A program made the position numbers and the translations under genes. The notes below the pieces were generated by a model, which was given only the letters and a program-made list of their open reading frames with translations, did not search any database and was not told where the DNA came from. From IMG/VR virus record IMGVR_UViG_3300023179_000284, positions 1 through 35,487 of that record: a stretch of 35,487 nt of DNA; one strand, written 5' to 3'. Of the stretch, positions 13,752 through 23,900 are shown one piece after another (the first letter of the stretch is position 1; every line of letters begins with the position of its first letter). The stretch is from a virus.

Positions 13752-14612
13752 ATGAGTAACATAACGCTATTTGGTTCAGAACTTCCCGACTTCTTGCAAA
13801 ACGCAGGGGTCAGTGAGCTTACAAAACGGTTAGCGGGTAAGTCCGGTATGGCTCGCATCGTTCCGAAAAACGGAATCTTTCGCAAGGTGGTCGGCGGCGA
13901 GGAGATGGGCAAATTAAAGGGTAGCCTCAAGGCGATCATCGTCCAAGCATCCCCTGATATAAGCCGGATCTTTTACGCTAAGCAGTGGACTCCTGATGCG
14001 GAACCGACTGCACCCGATTGCTTCTCGAATGACGGACGTACCCCCGACGACAAAGCCGCGAACAAGCAGTCTGATCGGTGCGACACATGCCCAAAGAATA
14101 TTAAAGGCTCAGGCCAAGGTAACTCGAAGGCATGCCGGTATTCACGTAGGTTGGCGCTGCTGTTGGAAGAAGACTTCGGTACGGCACTTGAGGGTAGGCT
14201 GTATCAAATGAATCTGTCTTCCAAGTCACTGTTTGGTGATAGCGTGGCTGACAATAAGCATCCGTTTGAGAACTACACCAAGTACATTGCGAACAACGGT
14301 GAGAGTGTTGACTTTGTTGTTACTGAAATCAGCTTCAATGAGGATAACGACAATCAATCAGTGCTGTTCTCGCCGATCCGTCGAATCGTACGCAATGAGT
14401 TTGAAATCAGTTCCAAGGTAGCAGCATTGCCTGAGACACAGCGTATGGTCATCATGACTCCGTACCAAGCGGACATGTCGGGGCGCAATAAGTTGGAAGC
14501 ACCCAAGCATACGGATGCTGAAGATGCGTCAGTAGTCGAAGAGCCCACAGTGCGCCAAAAGAAAAAAGCTGACTTAACCTCTGTGCTTAAGGCATGGACC
14601 GACGAGGAGTGA
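13752..14612 (+). CDS. Putative ssDNA-binding protein with Cys-rich site
   Basis: A 286-residue protein. The middle carries C90, C110-xx-C113 and C128, spaced like a zinc site (DCFSNDGRTP, RCDTC, KACRYSRRLALL), a pattern I recall from phage replication-region proteins of unknown structure. It is followed by strand-rich sequence and an acidic C-terminus ending LKAWTDEE, as in many single-strand DNA-binding proteins. The location just before the primase-helicase fits a ssDNA-binding or annealing role. This remains inference; a strong ribosome binding site is not evident. Confidence 0.6.
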   Translation: MSNITLFGSELPDFLQNAGVSELTKRLAGKSGMARIVPKNGIFRKVVGGEEMGKLKGSLKAIIVQASPDISRIFYAKQWTPDAEPTAPDCFSNDGRTPDDKAANKQSDRCDTCPKNIKGSGQGNSKACRYSRRLALLLEEDFGTALEGRLYQMNLSSKSLFGDSVADNKHPFENYTKYIANNGESVDFVVTEISFNEDNDNQSVLFSPIRRIVRNEFEISSKVAALPETQRMVIMTPYQADMSGRNKLEAPKHTDAEDASVVEEPTVRQKKKADLTSVLKAWTDEE

Positions 14613-14613
14613 G

Positions 14614-14856
14614 ATGAGCTACGGCTACAGTCACGATTTGGTTGAGGCCAATAAAGCCGCAGACCGTCGATTGGTGGGCGTAGCCTTGGGTCGCTTTTGC
14701 ATCAAGCAGGGTATCAGTGTTTCTGAGGTGGCTGACTATTTCAAAGTCAGCCGCATGACGATTTACAACTGGTTCAGGGGGGTAACCCTCCCCTCCCGCG
14801 ACAACGAAGATGCGATCCGTGGGTTCTTAATACGATCCACAAAACATCGGAGTTAG
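14614..14856 (+). CDS. Small helix-turn-helix protein
   Basis: An 80-residue protein whose residues about 25-60 form a Cro/CI-type helix-turn-helix (FCIKQGISVSEVADYFKVSR, then MTIYNWFRGVTLPS). It is nearly all DNA-binding domain, with a short basic tail. ATG 14614 lies one base after the previous TGA, preceded by GAGGAG. It may be a phage regulator of the P3 unit or a replication accessory; no target is shown. Confidence 0.75.
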   Translation: MSYGYSHDLVEANKAADRRLVGVALGRFCIKQGISVSEVADYFKVSRMTIYNWFRGVTLPSRDNEDAIRGFLIRSTKHRS

Positions 14857-14857
14857 C

Positions 14858-17707
14858 ATGACGTTCGACCTACTTGACACTGTGCTCCCACCAGAGGGGC
14901 GATATTGTGTGCTTGCTGTTGGTCGGTACGCAGAACAGAAACTTGTGGATACGCGAGAGCAAGTAGATGAACTTGCCAAGCAGTTTGTTGAAGAAGGTAA
15001 AGACGTATATTTTGGCTGCGCCAAGTTTGGTGAGTTGAACAACCGAACACATGCTAACGCCAAGTACTTCAGTGCAATATGGCTCGATATTGATTGTGGC
15101 CCCACAAAGGTCATACCCGACGAAAAGGGTAGGATCAAAGGATATATTGACCAACAGACAGGTATTACTGAACTACAGAGTTTTTGCACAAAGACAGGAC
15201 TGCCTATACCTATTATGGTTAGTTCTGGCAACGGGGTGCATGCGTACTGGTTAGTAGGAAATACATTAACAAAAAACGAATGGGAGGCATTAGCTAACAG
15301 ATTAGAAGATTTATGTATTGAGCATGGGTTGATCGTTGACACGAGTGTTTTTGAAGCCTCCAGAGTATTGCGTATCCCAGGAACTAAAAACTTCAAAGAC
15401 CCAGACAATCCGTTGCCTGTAGAGGTGCTGAACTCAAAGACTACGAAGTTTCAGTACGATGAGTTAAGAGAGCTATTAGGCGCAGCCGAGCCGGAAGAAG
15501 AAAAGCCTGACTTCATTCCAAGGACGATGAGTCCTATGATGCAAGCGTTGATGAAGAACAAGATCAGACGCTTCTCAACAATCATGATTCGCTCGGCAAA
15601 CGGTACGGGGTGTAACCAACTGCTTCACTGCTATGAGGAACAAGAGAACATCTCTGAACCTTTATGGCGATCCGCACTATCCATAGCTGCATTTTGTGTA
15701 GACAAAGATAAGGCGGTTCATAAGCTATCAAGTAAGTACCCTGGTTATGACCCAATCGAAACTGAAAAGAAAGTCCATTATCTAGTTAAGACAGGTGGGC
15801 CTCATCACTGCGCAACGTTTGAAAAGCTGAACCCCAGTGGGTGTGATGGATGTCCACACAAAAGCAAACTGAAGTCCCCGATCAATCTGGGTATCGAGAT
15901 TGAAAAAGCCGACGACGAACCTATCGCAGTGCATGGTAAGGACGACGCAGTTACATTTTTCCAGATACCGGAGTACCCGTACCCATTTTTCAGGGGTAAA
16001 AACGGCGGTGTCTATAGCCAGCCCCCTATCGAGGATGAAGCTCCTGCGGTAGTTGTCTACGAGCACGACTTCTATTTAGTTAAGCGAATGAAAGACCCAG
16101 AGCAAGGAGAGGTGGCCTTGTTTCGGCTGCACTTGCCACAAGATGGGGTACGCGAGTTCACAGTAACTGCTGGTGCAATTTGTTCCAAAGACGAACTACG
16201 CAAAATACTAGCTCAGTATGGAGTGGTTACGTCAAAGTCTCAGTACGACAAACTTGCGCAGTACGTTATTGCATCCTTAAAAAATTTACAGTTTGAAAAA
16301 AAGGCGGAAATGATGCGAACACAATTTGGTTGGGCCGACGGTGACAGTAAGTACATCATTGGCGATAGAGAGATCACAAAAGACGGTGTGTTTTACAGCC
16401 CCCCATCATCGACGACTAGAGAAATAGCAGAGAAGATGTCGGTCAAAGGGTCGCTAGAGAAGTGGAAAGAAGCATTCAATATGTACGCAAAGCCAGGACT
16501 TGAACCGCATGCGTTCGCTGCGCTTACTGCGTTTGGTTCCCCTTTGTTGAAGTTCACGGGGCTTGAGGGAGCGATCATTAACTTGATTCACCCAACGTCA
16601 GGCTCAGGCAAGTCAACGGCACTGTATATGTGCAATAGCGTGGTAGGTCAGCCTAAAGAATTGACCTCTATGTTTAAGGACACTTTCAACGCAAAGATTC
16701 ATCAGCTCGGCGTTATGAACAACAACGCCAATACGATCGACGAGATCACAAACATGACGGGCATGGAGTTCTCTGACCTCTCCTACAGTATTTCGCAGGG
16801 GCGAGGCAAAAACAAAATGCGTGGGTCAACGAACGAGTTACGCATCAACAATACTCGGTGGCAGGGCATCACACTGTGCTCCTCAAACGCTAGCTTTTAC
16901 GAGAAGTTGGGGATCACGAAGAACTCACCTGATGGGGAGATGATGCGCCTACTTGAGTACAAAATATCTCCCAACAACATCATCTCGGTGGAAGAAGGCA
17001 AAGCTATGTTTGACCACCAACTGCGTGAAAATTATGGGCATGCTATGGAGCCCTACGCACAATACTTGGTCAACAACCTTGAAGGCGTTAAGGAGCTTTT
17101 GCGGAAAACTCAGGCTAAGATCGATCGAGAAGTCCAGTTCAGCTCAAGAGAAAGATTCTGGTCGGCAGTTGCTGCATGCAACATAACGGGTGGGCTAATC
17201 GCAAAATCCTTGAAGCTACACGACTACGACATGCTAGCAATCTACGCATGGATGAAAGACATGCTCAGTGGTATGCGGGAAGAGATTGCACCGCCGAACA
17301 CATCGCCCTCTGCAATTATTGGAGAGTTTATTAACAATAATATTGGGCATATCCTTGTTGTTAAGGATGCTAACGATGCACGAAGCAGCATGAACTCAGC
17401 GCCGACGCTGGAACCAAAAGGTGAGCTAGTCATACGCTACGAGCCAGATACAAAGTATTTGTATTTGGCGGCTGGAAAGTTCCGTGAGTTCTGTGTAGTA
17501 AAGCAGATCAATTACCGCAGTACGCTCAACGAACTAACGCAGATGGGGCTTTTCAAAGGGGCGATAAACAAGAGGATGGCTAAGGGTATGCAGTTGGATT
17601 CCCCCGCTGTACGGGCGCTCTTGTTTGATGTTTCAACTTCCGAGTCTTTGCAAATGGGTGGACGAGATGAAGATAGCGAACGTCCTGTATCAGATCAACT
17701 GGAGTAA
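14858..17707 (+). CDS. Primase-helicase fusion (AEP-type primase plus helicase ATPase)
   Basis: A 949-residue replication protein. Residues about 1-200 look like an archaeo-eukaryotic primase of the RepB/PrimPol group: LDIDCG (D77, D79), SGNGVHAYW (H128) and SRVLRIPGTKNF (near 175). A Cys/His cluster follows (H316, H317, C318, C329, C332), like the zinc part of primase C-terminal modules. The C-terminal half carries a P-loop SGSGKST (K585) with DUF927-like surroundings, so it is the likely replicative helicase. It would unwind DNA and make primers for the PolA encoded upstream. It follows the HTH gene by one base. Confidence 0.88.
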   Translation: MTFDLLDTVLPPEGRYCVLAVGRYAEQKLVDTREQVDELAKQFVEEGKDVYFGCAKFGELNNRTHANAKYFSAIWLDIDCGPTKVIPDEKGRIKGYIDQQTGITELQSFCTKTGLPIPIMVSSGNGVHAYWLVGNTLTKNEWEALANRLEDLCIEHGLIVDTSVFEASRVLRIPGTKNFKDPDNPLPVEVLNSKTTKFQYDELRELLGAAEPEEEKPDFIPRTMSPMMQALMKNKIRRFSTIMIRSANGTGCNQLLHCYEEQENISEPLWRSALSIAAFCVDKDKAVHKLSSKYPGYDPIETEKKVHYLVKTGGPHHCATFEKLNPSGCDGCPHKSKLKSPINLGIEIEKADDEPIAVHGKDDAVTFFQIPEYPYPFFRGKNGGVYSQPPIEDEAPAVVVYEHDFYLVKRMKDPEQGEVALFRLHLPQDGVREFTVTAGAICSKDELRKILAQYGVVTSKSQYDKLAQYVIASLKNLQFEKKAEMMRTQFGWADGDSKYIIGDREITKDGVFYSPPSSTTREIAEKMSVKGSLEKWKEAFNMYAKPGLEPHAFAALTAFGSPLLKFTGLEGAIINLIHPTSGSGKSTALYMCNSVVGQPKELTSMFKDTFNAKIHQLGVMNNNANTIDEITNMTGMEFSDLSYSISQGRGKNKMRGSTNELRINNTRWQGITLCSSNASFYEKLGITKNSPDGEMMRLLEYKISPNNIISVEEGKAMFDHQLRENYGHAMEPYAQYLVNNLEGVKELLRKTQAKIDREVQFSSRERFWSAVAACNITGGLIAKSLKLHDYDMLAIYAWMKDMLSGMREEIAPPNTSPSAIIGEFINNNIGHILVVKDANDARSSMNSAPTLEPKGELVIRYEPDTKYLYLAAGKFREFCVVKQINYRSTLNELTQMGLFKGAINKRMAKGMQLDSPAVRALLFDVSTSESLQMGGRDEDSERPVSDQLE

Positions 17708-17861
17708 GTTTCGTAGAGGGTACTCCTTTTTTGTACCCTGTATTGATTCGTCTGAGGCCAAAAAGGATATAAGAGCGATCGCCAAGCGCCTCAAGATGGA
17801 AATACTTATGAAAGTAGTCATAGAGGATGGCATAAAGGGTTTACGTGTGTGGAGAATTTAG
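17667..17861 (+). CDS. Small basic hypothetical protein, 64 residues
   Basis: The ATG at 17667 overlaps the end of the primase-helicase gene by 41 bases. The product starts MKIANVLYQINWSKFRRGYS and continues with FFVPCIDSSEAKKDIRAIAK, an alpha/beta plan with a basic helix. A longer frame from 17625 is less likely, because GGTGG just before 17667 gives a usable site. It is the last gene before the convergence terminator. No family known. Confidence 0.65.
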   Translation: MKIANVLYQINWSKFRRGYSFFVPCIDSSEAKKDIRAIAKRLKMEILMKVVIEDGIKGLRVWRI

Positions 17862-17910
17862 GTATAGTGACCTCTGCTTCTCCTTGTTGGTTGTGAACTT
17901 CCCCAACTTA

Positions 17911-17933
17911 CCCCGCGCAATGCGGGGATTTTT
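17911..17933 (+). terminator. Terminator at the convergence of the two arms
   Basis: CCCCGC (17911-17916), loop GCAAT, GCGGGG (17922-17927), then ATTTTTTT. It has a GC-rich six-base stem and a U-tract for rightward transcription. Leftward, the stem is not followed by a U-tract. It touches the stop codon of the 2,209-residue gene of the opposite strand (17934-17936). Confidence 0.92.
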
Positions 17934-20900
17934 TTACCTATTCTTACCAACCCCCGAGACTTCAACGTCTATCTTGCGTTTTGCCGCCATCTCCTCGGCT
18001 CGCTTTTCAAGCCGCTCGGCTAACTTGTCCGCAGCAGTCCCAACCAACGGCGCACTCTTTTCGGTAATCGCTACCCCTGCTACAGCACTTGCTCTACGTT
18101 CAGCTTTGCTGCTTAAGGAATCAACAATCGTGTCGGCATCGATCGCATAAGAAGGATACTTGCGGTTGAACTTAGACACTTCGTCTTCAATGATCTTGTC
18201 GAACATCGCATCGCCTGCCTCGGATTCTTTTTTGAACTGCACGTTCAAACGAGTGAGGATAAGGTTGCGCTTGTTCAGAATCTTCTGCTCGACACCATTT
18301 AGCTTGAAGTTGTTGACCTGCGTGATTGCGTTGATGTCAGGATTGAAACCCAGCACCCTACCGATCAATTCACCAGTCTTCACATTATCTTTTGTAACTA
18401 AGTCAGCACCAGCAGACGTTTTAATGCCTTCGTTCATCATTTTGTTAGCCATGACCCAGTTGCGTATGGCTGCTGGCGACATGCGTTCCCACATTTTTTG
18501 GTAGTCGCCCTCGGTGTAGGCTTGATACGCATCGGCCATAGACAGTCCAAGGCTCGCAGTCGGCCCCATGTTCTCAACCATGAAAGCAATTGCAGAGTCT
18601 CTAGCGGTCTTGGTCTCTTTGCTATCCCTACCCCACATATCGTTAAGCTGCGTACGAGAGGCAATATCCCAACCCGTCATAGCGTTAAAGATTCCACGGT
18701 CGATAACATCAGATACAGGCACACTTCCAATAGACATGCCGCCGAGAGCTTCAGGAATTTGAACGGTGCGCAACCAAGTCTCAAGGTCCATTTCACGCAA
18801 CTCATCCGGCCAATCATCGTCATCGGACATCTTGCTCCACAACCATCCAAGCAAGCCAACGATCGAGCTAAACATAGCCATACCGGGTACACCAGCAACC
18901 AATGCGCTCATACCCATAACGCCAAAGAATTTCTTGATAGCTACCGCTTTACCTTCTTTGTTCATGAAGGGGATCATGCGCATGAGGTTGGTTCCAAGCA
19001 GCAGCGTCATCTGCAACGGGTACATCTTGAACTGGAACAACACCTTCCCTAAACCCTGCTGCATCCAAGTCGGTCGGTTAGCTATGTCGTAGTTACCAAG
19101 TGCTTCGTTTGTATCGCTGACAGCTTGTCTGACTGCATCTTCATAGTCTAGCCCACGACCAATACCTAAGTTGAAAGACGCAAGATAAACAGCTTCCCTG
19201 GTAAGCCGCTCGATGTTATGAAGCAACCCAGCGATAAGAACATTAGCTAACCGCTTCCCTTTACCTGGAATGCTGTCAAAGTCGTCGGTCGTTACACTCT
19301 TGTACCCGTAAACCAAAGACGAATAGGTAGACTGCTCAACCCCACGCTCAACCATCTCAGCAACAGCACGTTTCTGTAAAGGGGTTAAACCTTTAGCGTT
19401 AGCTATGCTAGGTGGTACATAAGAAGTCGTACCGTCTGGGTTCTCTCTAACGATTCCATACTGGTTAATAAACGTCAGCATCTTGCCAAGTTCTTTAGCA
19501 GCTTTAGTCATACTGCCGTGATTTGCCCCAAGCACAGGCACACCAGAAATCAACAAGCTGAAAGGCTGGATCAGCGCAGAAGATATACCCGTCATGTAGT
19601 AGATGTAAGACAGACGGTTAGCTACTCCCGACACCGCATCAAGGAAGCCACCTCTATTACCTGCAAGTGCTGCGTTGACTCGACGCTCAGCCTCATCTAC
19701 AAACGGAGAAAGCTCTTCACGCTCGGCGATCGAATCCTTTGCAGCCGACACTGCATTACGCAGTTGTGGGGAGAACTCAAGCCTAGCTAGTTGGACAGCT
19801 TGCTTAGCAGCAACCGAAGCAATGTTTTGCGTCAGGTCAACACTAAAACCAATGCGTCCTTTACGATGGATGAACTGCCTACGGAAGCTCTGCTCCGGCA
19901 TCGTGGTTAAGTAAAGCTGATAGATCGAATCCTTCAAAGCCTCACGAGCAGCAGTTGCTTCCGCACGTTGATCGACTTCGTTCATACCACTAGCAACAGG
20001 ATTGAAATCACCTTCGTCGATTGCCTTGAACACAGCTTGTAGCAACGGAGCCGCATCTAAGGAATCAAGTCTTAGATCACGAATGTTATTGCCGAGCTTA
20101 AAGTTACTGGAATCAAGTTCTACATTAAGCGCGTCGGGGTTACCTGGGTTAAGTTCTTCAGCAAGTTTCTTTGCTGCATTGTTACGAGCCCCGCGAGTCT
20201 TGAAGATATAAAACTCAGGTTGGTCAGCGTACAACCCTTCGTTGATACGTAAATAGAAATTACCGTCAGGACGAACAAGCGGGAAGAATGGACGAATGCG
20301 GTTCTCCACCTCAAACGTTTGCCGAATCATTGCCATCAAGTTAGTCTTGGTCTCTTGCGAAACCCCTTGAAGGTTTTGGATTTGCTTATCGAGCAGGTTG
20401 TTGTACAGATTGATAACCGACTCGTAGTAGTTCCTGATGCGCACGTATAGCTTTTGCCCTGTGGGACCAAGAGCTAAAAAGTTCTTATCGAAGTTTGGAT
20501 TACGGCTAGGCAGCTTAGGGTTTGACGGGTCGTACTCGGCGAGCGTAGTGTCGTAGATAAGATTTTCTAACTTCACACGAAGCGTCTTATCTTGTTTATA
20601 TCCACGTTTTACTTCGTTGATAAGATCAACCGCACCACGCATAAACTGCTGCGACGTACCAAACATCTGCCCAACAAGATCATTAATTTCCTTGATTCTG
20701 GGTACTTCATCTTTTGACCATTCAGCCAAAAACTGTAAGGTAGGCATACGGACGAAGGCAGTCTTTGCCGCACCAGACATGTTGTCCCAAACTTCATCCA
20801 AGTATTCACGAACAGCCAAAGGATTACGAGCAAGCTGAGTGAGCTTAGTTCCTTCCATAAGCTCAGTCCCACTACGAGACCTAGCTACGATTTCCTCGGC

Positions 20901-23900
20901 TTTCCTTTGCTCACGCACCAAACGTTTAAGGCTCTTCTTCTCGACAGGCTCCGGTTCGGATTTGTACTTCCTTTGCTCAAAAGCCTTCAGTCCCTGTTCA
21001 GCTATACGCATACCAGGAGTTTTTTGTGCTGATAGCAACTTATCAGTTATGTCGATTAGCTCTGCCAGCGCGTTGTATTTACTTTCTCCAAGCCCAAAAG
21101 AACGCAAAAGAATGCGCACAAAAGACGAGAACCCAGTTTGCGTTTTTTTGGGGGGAAGTGCTGACAAAAAGGCTTGGAAGTCCGCATCAGACATACCATA
21201 CGCCAAGAACTCATTGGGGTCGTCAAATATATCGTAACCACCATTTTCGTTTGCGGTGGCTTCAACAACCCTGCTTACTTCTACCGGAAGGTCTCCTTTA
21301 TTTTTTAAGTATTCATAGAATTGCCCACTCTGAATACCTAAATCTCTTAAATCTCGAACAAGTGTTTGGAGCTTTGAATCTTTGCGCCCACCTAAACTAG
21401 CAGCCGACCCAAGCGCAATCTTTGTAGATGTTGCAGCATGCAGAGCTTCGTGAAGGATGGTTGTGTTGTTGATCCCTTGGTCTTTACCAAAACTTTTACC
21501 GCGAACGTAAATGGTCCTGTTCTCTGGTACGTAAATACCCCGTGCTCGGTTCCAACTGTCTATGTTCTTTTCCAACACAGGAGGCAGCGCATCACCGACT
21601 TCGATGACAACAAACTTAACTCCATTGAGGAAAGGCCGAAGCCGCATAGCTAGCGCACTTTCAAACGCATCTCCTATCTTTGCGATCAAGCTAACTGCTT
21701 GGGAAGCGTTTTGCGCCTTACTTAACTTATCTTCAGGAGGACCAACGGTTGTCTCAGTCTGAGACGGTAGTACTTCTTTCTTAGCTACAGCCGCACGATT
21801 AGCGTCTTCCTCTTTGATCTTCCTACGGAAAAACTCTATAGCTTGAGGAGCTAACCCAAGGTTCTTGATCGCTTCTTTGACGCGCTTACCGACAGCCGTA
21901 CCACGCAGGTTGGGGTTTGCTTCCAACCGTAGCAATTGTTTGATTGCGTTTTCCCGTAGCTTGCCCTGTTGGTCTCGGATACTTTCTTCCGACTCACCTT
22001 TGCTTCCTAGAGCTTTAACAAGTTCGGCATCATCAACTTCTGCCTGAGAAAGCGTAAGATCACCTTGAGCTTTTTTTAGCGCACGATCAGCCCTAGCCTT
22101 CTCAGCCTGAGCTTTATTCTTTTCCTCTGCTTTCTTCTCCGCTACTTCAGGAGCTAGCTTTTTGCGCCCACGCCCAGTCTTTTTTCTTACTTCTTCTGAA
22201 GAAGGTAGCCGAGTGATGAGTGGGGGTCCGACAAATTCTTCTGTGGCAGACTCTGCCACTTTTGTTCCTTCAGGAGGCGCTGCTGCTCCCTCTTCTTTTG
22301 CTTGCTTGGCTTCGGTGGGCGTAGTGGCACTAGGGGTTCCTTTTTGTTTGTTAACTTCAGCATCAAATGCGCGATCGGCTGCATTCAGTAAAGCATCCCA
22401 ATCATCACTTTCTTTAAATCCTTCTTCTACTAGCGTATCCGCCATGTTCGTGCGGTAGGAATCTAAAGCGGCATCAAGGTCTCCACCGTATTCACCGAGT
22501 TGGTCAAATGCAGTACTTGCGTTTGTACGAGCAATTTGTTGAGCCTTAGCTTTTTTAGCTTCAAATGCTGTGTCACGCTCTTCTTCAGTTAATGGTGTCG
22601 GCTTCGCCTCTTCTCTTCGTACAGGTCCTGCAACAGATTCTTCAGTAGAAACCATTCCACTTGGTTCAGCCCCTTCAACTCCTGCGGGGGCAAGAGTTGG
22701 TTCGGGTCTGCCAGAAATTTCAAAGCTCTTTCCAACTGCTGGGATGACAGGTCCTGTAACACTTGGTTCTCCTTCCGCTTGTGCTTCTTCATCAGCACGT
22801 CTACGAGCAACAGCAAACGCTTGGTCAGGTGGCATACCACCAATCATTAAATCTTGCGCAATTTCATCGGTACGACTTGTTACGGGACCCTGAGCAATAT
22901 CTGCCGCTTTTTGAATAATCCCATCATCTACTTCACGAGTAGCAACATCCAGCGCACGGGACTTAGTGAACCCCGACAATTTAACAAGCTGCTCGGCACG
23001 AGCCTCAATCATCTCTTTTCGATCTTCTGCTGCAAGAACTTTGGGAGACGCTACTTCATCTTCCCCTTCCTTTTTGATCGAAGGCTCAACCTTTTCCGTA
23101 GGTGCAGTAGTTGCCGATACCGTCGGTTCGCCCCGAGCTTTTGGCTTTTCTTGCCGCTCAAGCTCTTCAGCTTCACGTCGCTTCAATTCAGCCGACGCAT
23201 CCAGTATTTCTTGTGCGGTTAGTGGACGATCTGTGGGTAAGCCTAGAGCTTCACGAGTTTTTCTAACAGACGCGGACAAACCCCTAGCACCACCAGTCAT
23301 AAGGCCAGTCTGAGTGATTGTTTGTAAAACAGTATCTTGAAGCTGGTTGAGCAGCTTCATTAGTGTCGGCGTTTTATCGACCCCCGAAGCTGCGTCAGTG
23401 AAAAACTGCCCTGTAGTAGTAAACGACTCTCCAGGTATTTCTTTTGCAAGAGCTTTACCAAAATACTCAGTTAGTTTTTCCGGTGGTATGCCTCTAGCAA
23501 CAGCTCTAATACCTGAAAGCGTTTCTTTCAACCCACCGTAACGCGCACCAAGAATTTCAAAAGCAGTAAATGCAGAAGCTCTTGCCGCAGCCTCCATTGG
23601 AGTTAAGTTAACTTCTCTCCCAGTTGCATATTCCTGCCCAAAAGTTTGTAGCCCCAGATACATGAGTGGCGCACCCAAACCACCAGAAAGAGTACCACTA
23701 ACTAAAGTAGGAGCCTGTTGGAGGATTGAATTAATAGCAGCTTCTAAAATCTGAGCAGGTCTTCCTTTACCTTTACCCATATTCTCTTGGAATTGGGAGG
23801 CATTTTTTGCCGCATCTGTATAAAATTCAGCAGCGCGATCGTCACCTAGTAACTCCGCCGAAAACATTCCGAGTCCAGAAAACCCTTGTTTTGTCGCTTG

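Noticed and set aside
21026-21400. Rightward frames inside the giant leftward gene
   Set aside because: They are shadows of a long intact gene with clear domains; no ribosome binding sites or motifs.
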